Source: Ulota crispa
Taxonomy: Eukaryota; Streptophyta; Bryopsida; Orthotrichales; Orthotrichaceae
Reading direction: 5' to 3'
Assembly (NCBI GenBank): GCA_963920765.1
Contig: OY987250.1
Coordinates: 9,974,409-10,038,408 of the forward strand
Length of the DNA: 64,000 nucleotides
Under the pieces are notes generated by a model. The model made no database searches, was not told where the DNA came from, and saw only the letters and a program-made list of their open reading frames with translations. Position numbers and translations under genes: made by a program. Shown piece after piece: positions 24,984-36,969 of the stretch (the first letter of the stretch is position 1; each line of letters starts with the position of its first letter).

Positions 24984-26256
24984 CTAGTATAGGCACTTGT
25001 CGGTCTGACAAGATGCAAAATAATTTCAAGTCCAATTACACAAAACATTTCCTACATAAAAAAATAATTCTTCTTGTAATTCTTACTTTTTATTTGTGCA
25101 TTCCAATTTCAAACTTTACCCATGCAGTAAAACATTTGTTTTTTGAAATATTCCCTTGTACTAAAGCATTTTTTGTTCTTTACCCATATAATCTTTTATC
25201 CACGTAGTAAAAAGAACGTTAACATTTCTCAAAAAGAAAAATATTATTTCTTTTTTACCTTTACAAAAACTTGCCCACATAGTAATTATTTGCACAATTT
25301 TTTACATATTTTTAATTTTTACCCATACTATTTTGTTACATTTTTATTTATTTACCGATACATGGTTTTACACATCTAATTTTTTGCCCATACATTATTT
25401 ATCATCACGCAGGTTTTTACATGCGCATATTTTTACTTGCACAATTTTTTTTACTTATGCAAGCTTTTTACCCAAACAAGTTTTCTACCTAAGCAAATTT
25501 TTACTCAACCAAGTTTATTTATCCCATTTGATAAAATGGATTGTAGTAAAAGATCGCCACACATTAAGTTGTCTTCTTTTTTACCCTTGCACTCTTTTTA
25601 CTTTTTTAATTAATTTACACACACATTACACATACAATGTTTTCTTTCATATAATTTTTTCTCATACAAATTTTTACCTACGCAGATTTTTACTTACATT
25701 TATTAAAAAATTACCCACATAGTAATTATTTGCTTAATTGTTTACTTTTTTTTTTTTACCCATACAATTTTGTTACATTTTTTCTTCTTTACTGATATAT
25801 TTTTTTACACTACAATTTTTTGCCCATACATTATTTATCATCACGCAAGTTTTTACATACGCATATTTTTACTTGCGCAATTTTTTGTACCCATGCAAGT
25901 TTTTATCCAAGTAAATTTTTTACCCAAGAAATTTTTTACCCAGCCAAGTTTATATATCCCACGTGGTAAAAAAAGGATTGCGGTAAAAGGATCGCCGCGC
26001 ATTAAGTTGTCTTCTTTTTTACCCTTGCAGTCTTTTTACTTTTTTTATTAATTTACCCACAGTCCCACACGTTATACATACAATTTTTTATTCACAATTT
26101 TTTCTCAAATAAGTTTTTACCTACACAGATTTTTATTTACGCAGATTTTTAACTACACAATTTTTGTACATAAGCAAGTTTTTACCCCGGAGATTTATTT
26201 TCCCACGAGGTAAAAGGATTGCCACGCAATAAATCATATCCTTTTATATAGATAGA
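24984..26256 (-). mobile_element. Non-autonomous Helitron, copy A
   Basis: On the minus strand it starts A|TCTATCTATATAAAAG (at 26256) and ends CCTATACTAG|T (at 24984). Eight bases before that CTAG lies a perfect hairpin, CTTGTC-AGACC-GACAAG (24996-25012). A 5' TC, a 3' CTRR, a 3' subterminal hairpin and insertion between A and T without target duplication are the Helitron signature. The interior has no Rep/helicase gene. It is a quasi-periodic array of TTTTTACCCATGCAAG-like units, and a 430-bp block (25271-25700) is directly repeated at 25711-26140. Open frames of up to 129 codons inside are low-complexity by-products. Confidence 0.85.
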
Positions 26257-26300
26257 TTATGAAAGTTATTGTTCGACAAGAAACACCAAGGAGTTTCAAG

Positions 26301-26701
26301 TAAGGTAGGAACACCCATAAGCATGAGTTTAAGGTTTCTAGGGTATATACCCCAATTGAACAAGTTTGAAAATAATATTGCTAGATTAGCAAGAAGGAAT
26401 GAAAAATATTGGCATCAATTTCAAAGTTTTAATTGCAAGCATTTGTTCACACAAAAATTTCAAAGTCCAAAATCACTGAAAGTGTAAAGCCATGTGTAAG
26501 AGATGCTAAAAATAAGGCTTGTTGGTTCTTAAATAGTGAGATGAGGCATTCAAATTATCACGTTATTCACCCACAACCGTCACTTCATCACCCATAACCA
26601 TCACTCCAGCACCCATAACTATTAGATTTTTGTGTTTATTAGGCCTTGAATTGCCAGTGACGCCCATGGGGACAGTCACGGTAAGTGGTGCTGCTACCTT
26701 A
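26301..26701 (-). mobile_element. TAAGGTAG-family element (401 bp), compact copy
   Basis: The ends TAAGGTAGGAACACCCATAA and CTGCTACCTTA are inverted. AGT overlaps both boundaries as a possible 3-bp duplication if the repeat starts at AAGG. In the interior, reverse-oriented relative to 45636-46260, the phrase GGTTCTTAAATAGTGAGATG (26526-26545) carries a single uninterrupted TTAA-type site. It serves as an empty site for the insertion at 28214. Other copies lie at 27921, 37579 and 45636. Confidence 0.7.
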
Positions 26702-28002
26702 GTTCTTACTTTGCATTAAGAAAGTCCAACATGATTATAAAAATCAAACAAAAAACTCACTGATTTCATTGACCAATTTTTGAGCTACTCTTCAATATTA
26801 ATAACCTCTAAACATCCAAGAAGCCCACTTTGGGCTTTTTGGATATTTGGGCAAGCATTTCCTATGTATATACTTAAAAAAAGGTTATGAAAATAAGAGT
26901 ATATGTGCTCATATTGAAAAGCTTGCATTTCTCCAAAAAAGAATGTGGAATTGAATGATTTTAAACTATGATATGGCATCATATGTGATTTTGATGTGAA
27001 CACAAGTATCCTTCAAAAAGATAAAAAACAAAGGTACTTAGGAAGGGTGTTGCTCACAAATTGTTCAAATGCACTTTGCAATGGCACAATCAATGAGCAA
27101 AATTTGCATTCAACTCTCCTTGACTATGTAAGAACTTTAGTTTTACTTTTTACTTTTAGGAAAAAGTTACTTAGGCAAGTACTCCACTTGGTGTTCTAGG
27201 TTTAAGCAATACAAATTTTGTAATTGAGATTTATAACGATAAGAATCTCTTTTGTGAAATTATCTTGGTGTATTGACAATTTCAACAAAGCAATTCACGC
27301 TTTCAATTTTTTTCCATTATGTTTTTAGCATTGAGTGATCATGGAATTTGTGAGGCATATAGCCAACTTCATGCTCTACAAGAAATTCAAATTGCACCAA
27401 AAATTCATAAAATGGAAGATATCATTTTGGATGACCAAAACAAAATTTGACACCTTAGACAAGCTCCAAAAAAGTTTTGACCCAACTTTGAGTGTTATGA
27501 TTTAATGAAGTGTACCCTTACAAAGTCTAAAATTTTGAAAGGGTGTACATAAGTAAGTGACAAAATAGATCTTATGGTTAAATCTTTGATTTAAAAAAAA
27601 TAAAATGTGATCCACATCCACTAATCATTTTAATGACAGAGGTTAGTTTTGAGCCAATTAAGCATGTAGACACAAAAAATATTAAGGGTTAATGAAATAT
27701 GCATGTGGACCAAAATAAAAATTCACCTATTTTTCAAAAACTGCAGGCTTACATATAAATTTTTAATCTATCTTGTTAAGAAAAGACCACATTTGTATGC
27801 ATGGTTAAACAAACAACTATTTTCAAATTGTATGCATTTTATAACTCCTAGCAATAATGAATGTTACTTGAAATGATTTATGTAATAATACAAGAATGGC
27901 AACAACTGCACCTATTGAGATAAGGTAGCAGCATCCATAAGCGTTGTGTCTCCATGGCCATCACCTGATAGTGCCAGTGCTAATCAATACAAAAACAAAT
28001 GG

Positions 28003-28176
28003 TTGTGGGTGAGTGAGTGATGGTTATGGGTGAGTGAGTGATGGTTATGGGTGAGTGAGTGATGGTTATGGGTGAGTGAGTGATGGTTATGGGTGAGTGA
28101 GTGATGGTTATGGGTGAGTGAGTGATGGTTATGGGTGAGTGAGTGATGGTTATGGGTGATGAAGTGATGGTTGTGG
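28003..28176 (+). repeat. 21-bp minisatellite, about eight copies
   Basis: The unit GGGTGAGTGAGTGATGGTTAT repeats almost without change. Because 21 is divisible by three, the minus strand gives a His/Asn/Ser/Leu/Thr repeat peptide (102-codon frame), which I regard as an artefact. A single related unit (GGGTGACAAAATGATGG) at the same place in the 45636 copy shows that the array expanded locally. Confidence 0.95.
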
Positions 28177-28213
28177 GTGATTAGCATGAGGTTTTGAGTA
28201 CCCATCTCACTAT

Positions 28214-29126
28214 TTAACCCTTTAGAGACCACCAAACCATATTTTGGTTTAGCAGAGTGGTTTTTGGCGTATAGAGTCAAATTGCTCAACAATTAGGAAA
28301 ATAATCTTGAAGAATGGTTGTGATCACAAGAATTTTGCATCCAACCCAAAAAACAACAATGAAATTGGGCATGTGAGTAGATAAATAATAGTATTTATAC
28401 AGCATGGCCTCAAAATATGTATTCATATTTGGTCAAAGATGGATCAAAGCAACAACACAATACATCAAACATTTAAGAAGAATCCCAAATTCTAATTATG
28501 CCGTCCTAAAAATTTGAGATTGCTCAAGAAATATGCTTGTATTGGTTTCTTATACGGTAGTAGTATAATTATAGTATTTGAAGATCTATTGATATGGTGC
28601 TATTGTTTCATCTTAAAAATTTGTTGTCCTACATTTAAGGCCAATTCTTTATTGTTTTCACCAACTAGATTTTCCATATCATTTATCAAGTTTCTTGTAA
28701 AATTATTTTTAGGTAGCAAAGAAAGTGGGATTTTTGACCCTTTTTGTCCACTTAGCTACACCTTGTGATTGCTATTTTTATCCATTTTGTGTGAAACCAA
28801 TCTTATTAGAAAGGTGGGATACCCAACTTTCTAGAAATATAAGGCTCTTCTCAAGCAAAGCTTGTATGAAGCAATAAGATCCAAAACCACACAAGCATGA
28901 AAACTAGAGAGTTACCGCCTACAACTCACTCAATCATTATAACATATCACCTTCAATGGTAGATCTAATTGAGATTTTGATGCTTTATAGTAAACAAGGT
29001 CTACTACTCATTTGTACGGTTGGATTATTGCAATTGGGTCCATAATTGATTCAAATGCGCATCCAAGTTTACTACCCTGGTTTATAATGGATTTTGTGAA
29101 AATGTGTGTGGTCTTTAAAGGGTTAA
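28214..29126. mobile_element. TTAA-group element (913 bp) with a readable empty site
   Basis: The left end TTAACCCTTTAGAGACCAC is answered by GTGGTCTTTAAAGGGTTAA. TTAA lies at 28214-28217 and 29123-29126. The flanks read CATCTCACTA on the left and GAACAAACAAG on the right. The related copy at 45760-45780 reads CATCTCACTATTTAAGAACC with one TTAA and no insert. Gain of the element therefore duplicated TTAA exactly. The 84-codon open frame inside has no recognised domain. Confidence 0.88.
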
Positions 29127-30008
29127 GAACAAACAAGCGTTGTTTTAGCGTCTCTTACACATGGTTCCTACAACTTCAATGATTTAGCACTTTGGAAAAT
29201 ATTTGTGAACAAATGCTTGCAATTGAAACCTTGAAAGTGATGCCGATATTTTTGGTTTCCATTTCCTAACTTACAGCATTTTTTTCAAAGTTAGTCAATT
29301 GTTTTACCTACTCCAAAACCCTTATTTCCACGCTTATGGGTGCGCCTACCTTAACAAATTTCTTGGTATTGCCTCCATTCATTGTTAAGTTATTTAGGAA
29401 TATTAACATTATTTAGTTTAATAATGAAACTTCATTACATCCAACTCATGGTGAAAATATTCTTGGCTTAGATGATGTTACAATAAAAGCCATTAACCTT
29501 GTTTGATACAATATCAAATTCATGTTTTGCAATTACTCAATCCTACTTTACAGATTTATCAAGGATAAGACTTATTTTCTTAGTAAATACAATTACTGAT
29601 GATTTATTGCTAGTAGTAATGCATTAGTATAGACATCATAGAGGGCACATATTGCATATGTAGCAATCAAGCACTCTCCTTTTAATAAACTATTAATGTT
29701 TGTCTTTGTTATTCGTTGATTTGGATGTGCAATAACAATAACAACTTAATCATCCATTTGTGTTAGCAATGCTTCTATCTCCAAACTAAATTGATTAGTA
29801 TGAAGTTAATAAATAAAGTCCACAACCATCTTTATAAACCTAGTGTTTAGGTTACTATTTTACCATGATATTTTTTTAATCTTTGCATCACACAAATATC
29901 TACTCATGTTTTTTTTTGCATAACCAAGGCCCAAGGAAGGAGTTCTAGGAATTGGTTTGAGAAGGAGTTTCAGGGATTGGTTTTTTTTGCATAAATTTTG
30001 TTCTCACC

Positions 30009-30299
30009 TCATGTGCTTTGCAAGCTTTGAAATTTACTTCTCTTAAAATGACCAGCACCCTCCTCCAAAGTTATGAATTCATGAAGCCCGTATTTAGTAG
30101 CCCTCTCCTCAGCAACATTTTCATGAAGCCCTTCACCTGTAGAAGTACCAAATAAAATGTCTTCTACGTTTTCGTTCATGCCGGTCTCACCAATATATGA
30201 TGGGTTAATAGCAACATTTTCAAACATGAAAGATCTTCTGATTAGCAAGTCAAATGGACAAATAAAGAGATTTTTGTTTTGAATAATAGTAATTCTCAA
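30009..30299 (-). pseudogene. Possible transposon protein fragment, family unknown
   Basis: A 96-codon minus-strand frame with balanced, hydrophilic composition unlike the AT-rich filler frames around it. It includes NPSYIGETGMNENVEDI, LHENVAEERATKYG and LHEFITLEEGAG. Acidic stretches of this style occur in plant CACTA and PIF transposon proteins, but I cannot assign a domain. No continuation or terminal repeats were identified. Confidence 0.3.
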
Positions 30300-30970
30300 T
30301 TTCTTATCATTATAAGTTAATCATTCATAAGTGTTTTACAATTTTTTTTGCTTTTTTAAACTTCTTTACTACATACTTTATCTTGCTCATTACTTGTGCA
30401 AACTTCAAAGCTTTTTGTGTGTGCAATGTATTAAGAAAGTCAAAAATTAAAAAGACTACCACTTTTTTAGTGAGACCGGAGGGCCTTGTGGATCCACTTG
30501 AGCTTCTAACTCCAACATACTTCTATTTCTAATAATTATGCCACGTAACTAGCTTCAACCACTCAAACAATAAAGTTTCGCTAGCATTTGTCCACACCAT
30601 GTACAAAGGCTTCTATAGTGCTTCTTCTTGCAATGAAGTACTAGTTTCTGTAGGACAGAAGGAATTTGCTATGTCAAGTGCACTATATTAATTTCCACGA
30701 GATGGGTGGAAGTTGCCATGTCAGATGTAACAAATGGGGTTGGAGGACTTTGAGTTTGCTAGCGTTTATGCTTCTATGTTTGCCTTGCAAAGACAAAGGG
30801 TGTGGTATTGGAGGCCTTACAAAATTCACAAAATTCATTTGCAAAAACATAATCATAAATTAAGCTCGAAATCCCCCAAAAAAAATCAATGAAATAGTTG
30901 GCACCAAATTGACTTTTACATTTTCAATTTACAAATGCAATGTAAAAATTTATGAATTATGAAAAAAAAG

Positions 30971-31383
30971 GGGAATTGATATGGGCACACCGCGGGTTTG
31001 ATATATGCATACCCTCCAAGGTAAATTTTAGATTTGTACCATCAAAAAGTTGAATTTGAAAATTTTGAATTTAGATTTGGACTAAGAGACCTTTACTTAG
31101 TCTAAAACCATAAAGGAGGTTACAATTGAATAACACCCAATGAAAAAGCTTATTTTTTTCTACAAACAAAAGTAAAAGAAGTAATGTGCCCCCATAGCTA
31201 AGCTTTTTCATTGGGTGTTGTTCAACTATAACCTCCTTTATGGTTCTAGACAAAATAAAGGTCTCTCATTCCAATTTTGAATTCAAAAAATCCAAATTCA
31301 ACTTTTTGAGGGTAAAAATCTAAAATTTATCCCCATGGGGATGTGCATATATCAAACTCCGTGGTGTGCCCATATCAATTCCC
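30971..31383. mobile_element. hAT-like foldback MITE, second copy
   Basis: The ends GGGAATTGATATGGGCACAC and TGTGCCCATATCAATTCCC match the copy at 21513-21929. The interior is again self-complementary, with both halves containing AATGAAAAAGCTTA or its mirror. The flanks are A-runs (7 of 8 bases identical), consistent with an 8-bp duplication but uninformative on their own. Confidence 0.8.
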
Positions 31384-32003
31384 AAAAAAAAATGCAAAAT
31401 CATTTTCCTTAGTATAAAGTATAAACCTTCAATATATCTTTTAATACTTAATTGTATTCAAGAATTGGAATATAAAGTAGATGAGTGGAGAGTTGAAATT
31501 GGTGCCTCCATTGCAGACTTTTGTTACTCAAAGTCAAATCATCAAAAATTAAATAAATATAGCAGTATGCTTTCAAAAGCAGTGGTACTTTACCTTCAAT
31601 AAAATAGTTTGTACACTTAGATTCTGATATTGGAAAGACCAAATATTCTTAAGTTTCATACAACCAGTTCAACAAATCAAAATGTGGATAACAAAACTCA
31701 TGTGGGGTCAAATTTTGTAGAATAATAACAAAAGCAAAAAAATTACATGTGCCAATAAGAAAAAATAAAATACTGAAATCCGCATTGTGATGTTTTGCAC
31801 CAAAATTTTAGTAAAACATGCAACTGCTATACATTGTATTTTTAACATACAAAATTCTTCTAGAAAAAACATTCATTATTTTGAATTGACCTATTGACTG
31901 ATCATAATATGGAGAATATAGTTTAGCATCTATTGGGTTAGGTGAAATATCAAAATAACAAGTTGTTTTAGTGTACTTTAGTACTGTGAATTCTTAAAAT
32001 GTA

Positions 32004-32590
32004 CTCCCTCTGTCCCAATATAAAGCTCCAAATTAGGCATAGTTCTTGTCCCACTGAAAAGCCCTCTTTTGCTAATTTCAATTGTTGAGAAAGCGTTTGT
32101 CATGTCCAATGATCTCATGAGGCAAGTTAAGCAATTAAAGAGCATTCCTCTCCTAATAAGCTTGGCCTTGCCCATATGAGGTATCATTGTTGCTACTAAT
32201 CTTTAAATCATCAATAATGAGGAACTAGCAACATGTACAAATATGGTACTTTTTGTATGGAATTTGGGTGCCCAAACGGCAACCTCAAAGCTTGAGATTT
32301 TGCACACATTTGGTAGATGGTATATTGATTCTAGAATGCATGTGTCATTAGTACAAAGACTAAAATAATGAGGAGCTGGCCGCATTCACAAACTTATGCA
32401 CAAATATGGTACCAGTACTTTTGCATGGAATTTGGGTGTCTAAATGGCAACATAAAAACTTGAGATTTTGCAAATACTTGGTAGGTGGTATATTGATTCT
32501 AGAATGCCATTGTCACTAGCATAATGACTAAAAATATAGTTAATCCCTCATGGAGAAGTTATTTGGAGCTTTATAATGGGATAGAGGGAG
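32004..32590. mobile_element. Stowaway (Tc1/mariner) MITE with internal direct duplication
   Basis: CTCCCTCTGTCCCA at the left and TGGGATAGAGGGAG at the right are the classic plant Stowaway termini. TA flanks both sides (32002-32003 and 32591-32592). At 587 bp it is longer than usual because a block of about 165 bp is present twice in tandem (about 32195-32365 and 32370-32535, both with TGATTCTAGAATGC). No transposase. Confidence 0.92.
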
Positions 32591-32592
32591 TA

Positions 32593-35083
32593 GAAGATTG
32601 AATTGTCATACTAAACAACATAATTGATTGCTTCATTAAGAATTCAAAAACTATAAAAATAATAATAGCAAATCCTCCACATCATCTTCTAACCTCCAAT
32701 GAAACTAGTTTAATACCTTTACCTAGTTTTATTTAATTTTACAAATTAGTTGCTTGAAACTACTCATGTAGACAATTAACAAGGTTTAATTTATTGAAGA
32801 AAAAAACTAGACGTTTCTAGATATCTTTGTCAAGCTCTCTAGAGCTTTTGTATAGGCAAAAAAATGATTTAAAATTGTGATAAGTTTACAACATCTTTAA
32901 AGGAAAGCAACCATTCTAGTAGAAAAATGTATTTACAATGACTATGAACTATGTTCGCAATAGTTGAGAACTTTGTTCACAATGATTGTAAATGTGAGTC
33001 ATTGTGGACAATTTGGACGTATTATTTCTACTAGTAATTAGACTTGTCTAGTAAGCAAAAGAAACATGGGACAGACTTGCAATTTATCCATGTGATAGTG
33101 ATGAGATTGGAAGAAGGTAACATGTCAAATTTTGTTGAAAATTGTTGAAATTCAAATGCATTTCCTATTAAGAAGGCTAATTCTTGGTTATTTGAAATTT
33201 GCAACAATTTGATTAATTTTTTGGATGCATAAATTTTGTTTAATGTATTACAAATAATATTGACCTTTCAAATGCTTGAATTTGCAAAGTAGTATGTTCT
33301 ACTGGCTAGAGTCTAGGTCCTTTCTTGTTGTTTGATCCAAGTTTTCTAAATTGCTTGTCTTTATTGTCAAAACTTTCAATTCTTTAAAAACTTCTACACT
33401 ATATCTACCATATGCATTGTCTTGCCAAACTTGGCCACACTAGTGTCTTCATTTGCTAATTGAGTTGAAAACATTGCAATGAACAAATATTGCTCCTAAA
33501 TATTGCGAGCTAAAAAGACAACAAACTAAATAATTGCTTTTAGTTCATGACTACAACAAGTTTTAAAGTATTTGCAATTTTGTTCTAAAACACTAGGTGA
33601 GTTAAGATATATTTGAATTGTGATAATAAATTCAATAATTTGCAAAGTGACTTTAGGTCAAAGGTGGACATAATTTTTTTCTTGATATTTTTGATGCAAT
33701 GAAAATAAAATACATTCAATTCTTAATGATCCAAAACCAACCAATTTTTTTCAAATTCTTGTATGTGTTATAAATGCCATTGAAGAAGATAACTAAAAAA
33801 TCAACTTTTAAAACAAATGGTATAAACCATGGCCAACATATTAAAGCCATATGGCGAATTCTATATTCTACTATTATATCTGGTAACATATAGATTAACT
33901 TGAAATTTGGAGTCCAGAATAATCTTTTTATGTAATTTTGAAAAGCATATGTTAGTAACTTTTACAAAGAAGTTTTGAATTTAATTTAAAACGTTAAAGT
34001 TTTTTCTCAAATCTTTTTTATAGTTATAGTTTTATTTTATTAAGTTCATTATGAAATAGCCATATTTTATACCATCTCTCTCACAAAGTTTCTGATATTA
34101 TATGTTTTTGAATTTATTAAGCTAATCAATACTTACAAAAGAAAACTTTCTTCAAGTTGTTGTATAAGTATCTGAAAACTAAAAAAAAAGAATCTAAACA
34201 AGACTAAATTGATGAAAAAAACATGTTTATGTACACATGACTTAATTATCCAAAATAGGGTTGCCATGGCAATTAGGAGTTAACTAAGAATACGCCATGA
34301 ATACTTCTCATTAAAAAAGAAAAAGAAAAAAGATGAACTAACCTTTCATGTTCTAATTTTACTCTTGAGAGTAGAAGTTATAACCAACTACAAGATTTAT
34401 AGAAGGGAAGGACAAAGACGTTGCCTTTCTTCTTGTCAAAAAAAATTTGACACTAAAGCATTCTTCGTCTTGTCACTTGTTCAACTACAATTTCTAGGTA
34501 GAAATCAAATGAATACATTTTATCTTAACCCATGAGCGCCTAGCTCAAGAATGGGTTTTGGGAACAAGATGGGGCAATTACAAAGAAATGGGCACAAAAT
34601 GTGAATATCAAGATCCATGAAGTGCCTGTAAAACTACTCAACTACAATAAGGACCTCACTCCGTTTCCACCCTCGTACTAACTCAAGTCAATTGCACAAC
34701 GATCAAGCTAGCAAGAGTTTTTTTGATCCCTAGAGATGGTATATTGTCTCTAGGGCGCTAAAGACTCAATGGCATGATTACTCCAATTATATTTTAAAGT
34801 TAGAATATTTCTCTTTACCTTTGTTGATTTGTATATGATTGTACATTTTTTTCAAAGGGATCTTGTCCATGGGTCTTTTGGATTACTTATATAGCTGACA
34901 ATTTTTTTGAAGAATTACATACCAAAGAATTAAGTGTTAAATGTTTAGTTTTCATAACAATGTTTAAAAGGATATTTTTGTATTGATCATTAACTGCATT
35001 ACTTTTCTTTGGTGCAAGATAAACATTGCATGACAAAGTTACTACTTTTCTTTGTTGACTTCTCGCTTGTAATTCTCAGCCAA
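32593..35083. other. AT-rich intergenic sequence
   Basis: No gene recognised. A lone TTAACCCATGAGCGCCTAG at 34525 resembles the left end of the GTGAGCGCC subfamily (23785, 57734), but I found no convincing right end. It is probably a truncated copy. Confidence 0.45.
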
Positions 35084-35884
35084 TCTATCTATATAAAAGA
35101 ATATGATTTTGCTGCATGGCAATCATTTTGTCACAATCCTTTTACCACGTGGGTAAATAAACCTGTGTGTAAAAAATTGCTTGAATAAAAAACTTGCTTA
35201 GGTGAAAATCTGCATAGAACACCATATTAGTTAAATTGGGAAAAATGGAGGGTCCATTTTGTATTCCATCTTAATCTTACATATGGTAATGTAGGTATAA
35301 CTATAGTTCAAAGTTGTAATTATTTGAAATTCTTGGAGGCAATCACCTAGACTTCACTATTGTACAAGAAAGTGCACGCTTGTTCTTTTGTAATATGCTA
35401 AATTTTACATAATGACATAAATAGGGAAAGTCCCAAAATGTAGTGTTTTTCCCGATTTTCCTAATATGGTGTTAATAGGTAAAAATTTGTGTGAGAAAAA
35501 AACAAAAAAACATATAGGTAAAAAAATGTGTGGATAAATAATAAAAAATGTGAAAAAATTGTGTGGATAAAAAAAAATCTTGAATAAGTACTATGTGGTA
35601 AAAACTTTGTGTAGGTAAAAAATAAGTGATATTTCTTTGCGTGAGAAAACAATGACATTCCTTTCATTGCATAGGTAAATAACTCTCTAGGTATAGAACA
35701 AAAAATGTTTTACTCCAAGGACAAGTTTTGTAAACAAAAACAAATGTTTTAAAGCATGAGTAAAGTTTGAAATTGAAATGTGCAAATAAAAAATAATAAT
35801 AATTTTCTTGCGGGGGAAAATGTTTTGTGTAATTGGGCTTGAAATTATTTTGCGCCTCGTCAGACCAACAGGTTCCTATACTAG
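35084..35884 (+). mobile_element. Non-autonomous Helitron, copy B, carrying a nested MITE
   Basis: Starts A|TCTATCTATATAAAAG and ends with the decayed hairpin CTCGTC-AGACC-AACAGG, then TTCCTATACTAG. Orientation is opposite to copy A (24984-26256). Between them lie GTAAAAA-phased units, the complement of copy A's TTTTTAC units. The MITE at 35219-35474 sits inside. Copy B is shorter because it lacks copy A's 430-bp duplication. The 3' flank is A rather than T, probably a later mutation. Confidence 0.8.
35219..35474. mobile_element. MITE, AACACCATATT family, nested in Helitron B
   Basis: Ends AACACCATATTAG and CTAATATGGTGTT. ATAG precedes the left end (35215-35218) and occurs one base after the right end (35475-35478), consistent with a 4-bp duplication plus one extra base. 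Noncoding. Confidence 0.8.
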
Positions 35885-36260
35885 ACTACTATTATGTTAT
35901 AATAAAATCAAAATGTGACAATGCCATACTCCATTTTGCTTTGACATTAACTTTAAACATTTGCATTTTTAAAACACTCTAGATTTTTGTAATCAATGTA
36001 AACTACAATTTGCTATTGAACATCTTTTAGAAAAGGATGCCCAACTTCACATGAAGCAGCAATTGCCAATAACTCGTTATCATGAATAATATAATTTATT
36101 TTTTGATGGTTAAATTTTAGCTAGATTCTCCAACATTTACTTTTTAATAATTTCCATTTAAAGAAAAACATTCAGAATGTTGCCCCTCTAGTAATTATGA
36201 ATTAAAACAAAAAAAAATTATGTGTATATTTTCTATGTGCCCATTGATTTCTTAGTTTAG

Positions 36261-36517
36261 AACACCATATTAGGTAAATTGGGAAAAAGGGTATAATTTG
36301 GGATTTTCAGACTCGCTTTCAAAAGTTTGAGGTGATCTCCTCAAACCAAACTCATCATTATTATTGCACATGTGTCCTCACCTAAGAGAAGAGATTTGCG
36401 AGGGGAAAAATCTTAGTGGCTCAGACTAAATTTGATATCTTCAAATCTAACTTTTTGGGTTTGGGGGGGAAAACAAAGTGGAACACCCTTTTTTCCCATG
36501 TTACCTAATATGGTGTT
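36261..36517. mobile_element. MITE, AACACCATATT family, TSD TTAG
   Basis: 257 bp with ends AACACCATATTAGGTAA and TTACCTAATATGGTGTT. TTAG lies at 36257-36260 and 36518-36521. The interior carries GTGTCCTCACCTAAGAG, as in the other members. Noncoding. Confidence 0.88.
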
Positions 36518-36692
36518 TTAGTTGTTGTTGCATAGGAAAGAGGGTTTTTTTTTTATGTCCAATAGGAAAATAGAAAGTAAACTTTATATAATATCCATCT
36601 TCATCATTCTCAATGCATCAAAAGATGTTTCCAATCTTGGTCTTACAAAATTACTTCAAAAGTGCAACAACCATTGCAAAAATGGAGCACTT

Positions 36693-36969
36693 AATGCCAT
36701 ATTCACTAAATTGGGAAAACCAAATTCCCAAGTTGTACTTCACCTTAAACCCAACGTTTTTCTTTTTGGTGTTTAAACGTCAGATTCAAAAGTATTAGAT
36801 TTGGTTTGAGCCACTGAGATTTTGTCCCTCGCAAATTTCTCCTCTCAAGTGAGGACACATGTACCCAAAAAAATGTTGCTTAGACCAAGAGCTCAATTTA
36901 AGGTGATCACCTCAAATCTAGTTTATTCCCAAAATCAAGGTTTCTTCCCAAATTAACAAATATGGCGTT
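36693..36969. mobile_element. MITE, AACACCATATT family (variant ends), TSD ACTT
   Basis: Left end AATGCCATATTCACTAA, right end TTAACAAATATGGCGTT. ACTT lies at 36689-36692 and 36970-36973. Orientation is opposite to its neighbour at 36261, 175 bp away. The 84-codon frame running through the left half is incidental. Confidence 0.85.

Larger units (their letters stand above)
27921..29353 (+). mobile_element. TAAGGTAG-family element enlarged by a minisatellite and a TTAA insertion
   Basis: The left end TAAGGTAGCAGCATCCATAA answers TTATGGGTGCGCCTACCTTA at the right. It is the same family as 26301-26701 and 45636-46260. It is longer because of a 21-bp tandem array (28003-28176) and a 913-bp TTAA element (28214-29126). 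With these removed it is close in length to the other copies. Noncoding. Confidence 0.75.

Noticed and set aside
25143..26051. Series of Phe/Tyr-rich membrane-protein-like frames
   Set aside because: They are translations of the TTTTTAC-phased Helitron interior; hydrophobicity follows from T-rich codons.
27984..28292. His/Asn-rich repeat protein on the minus strand
   Set aside because: Translation of the 21-bp minisatellite; sister elements lack it.
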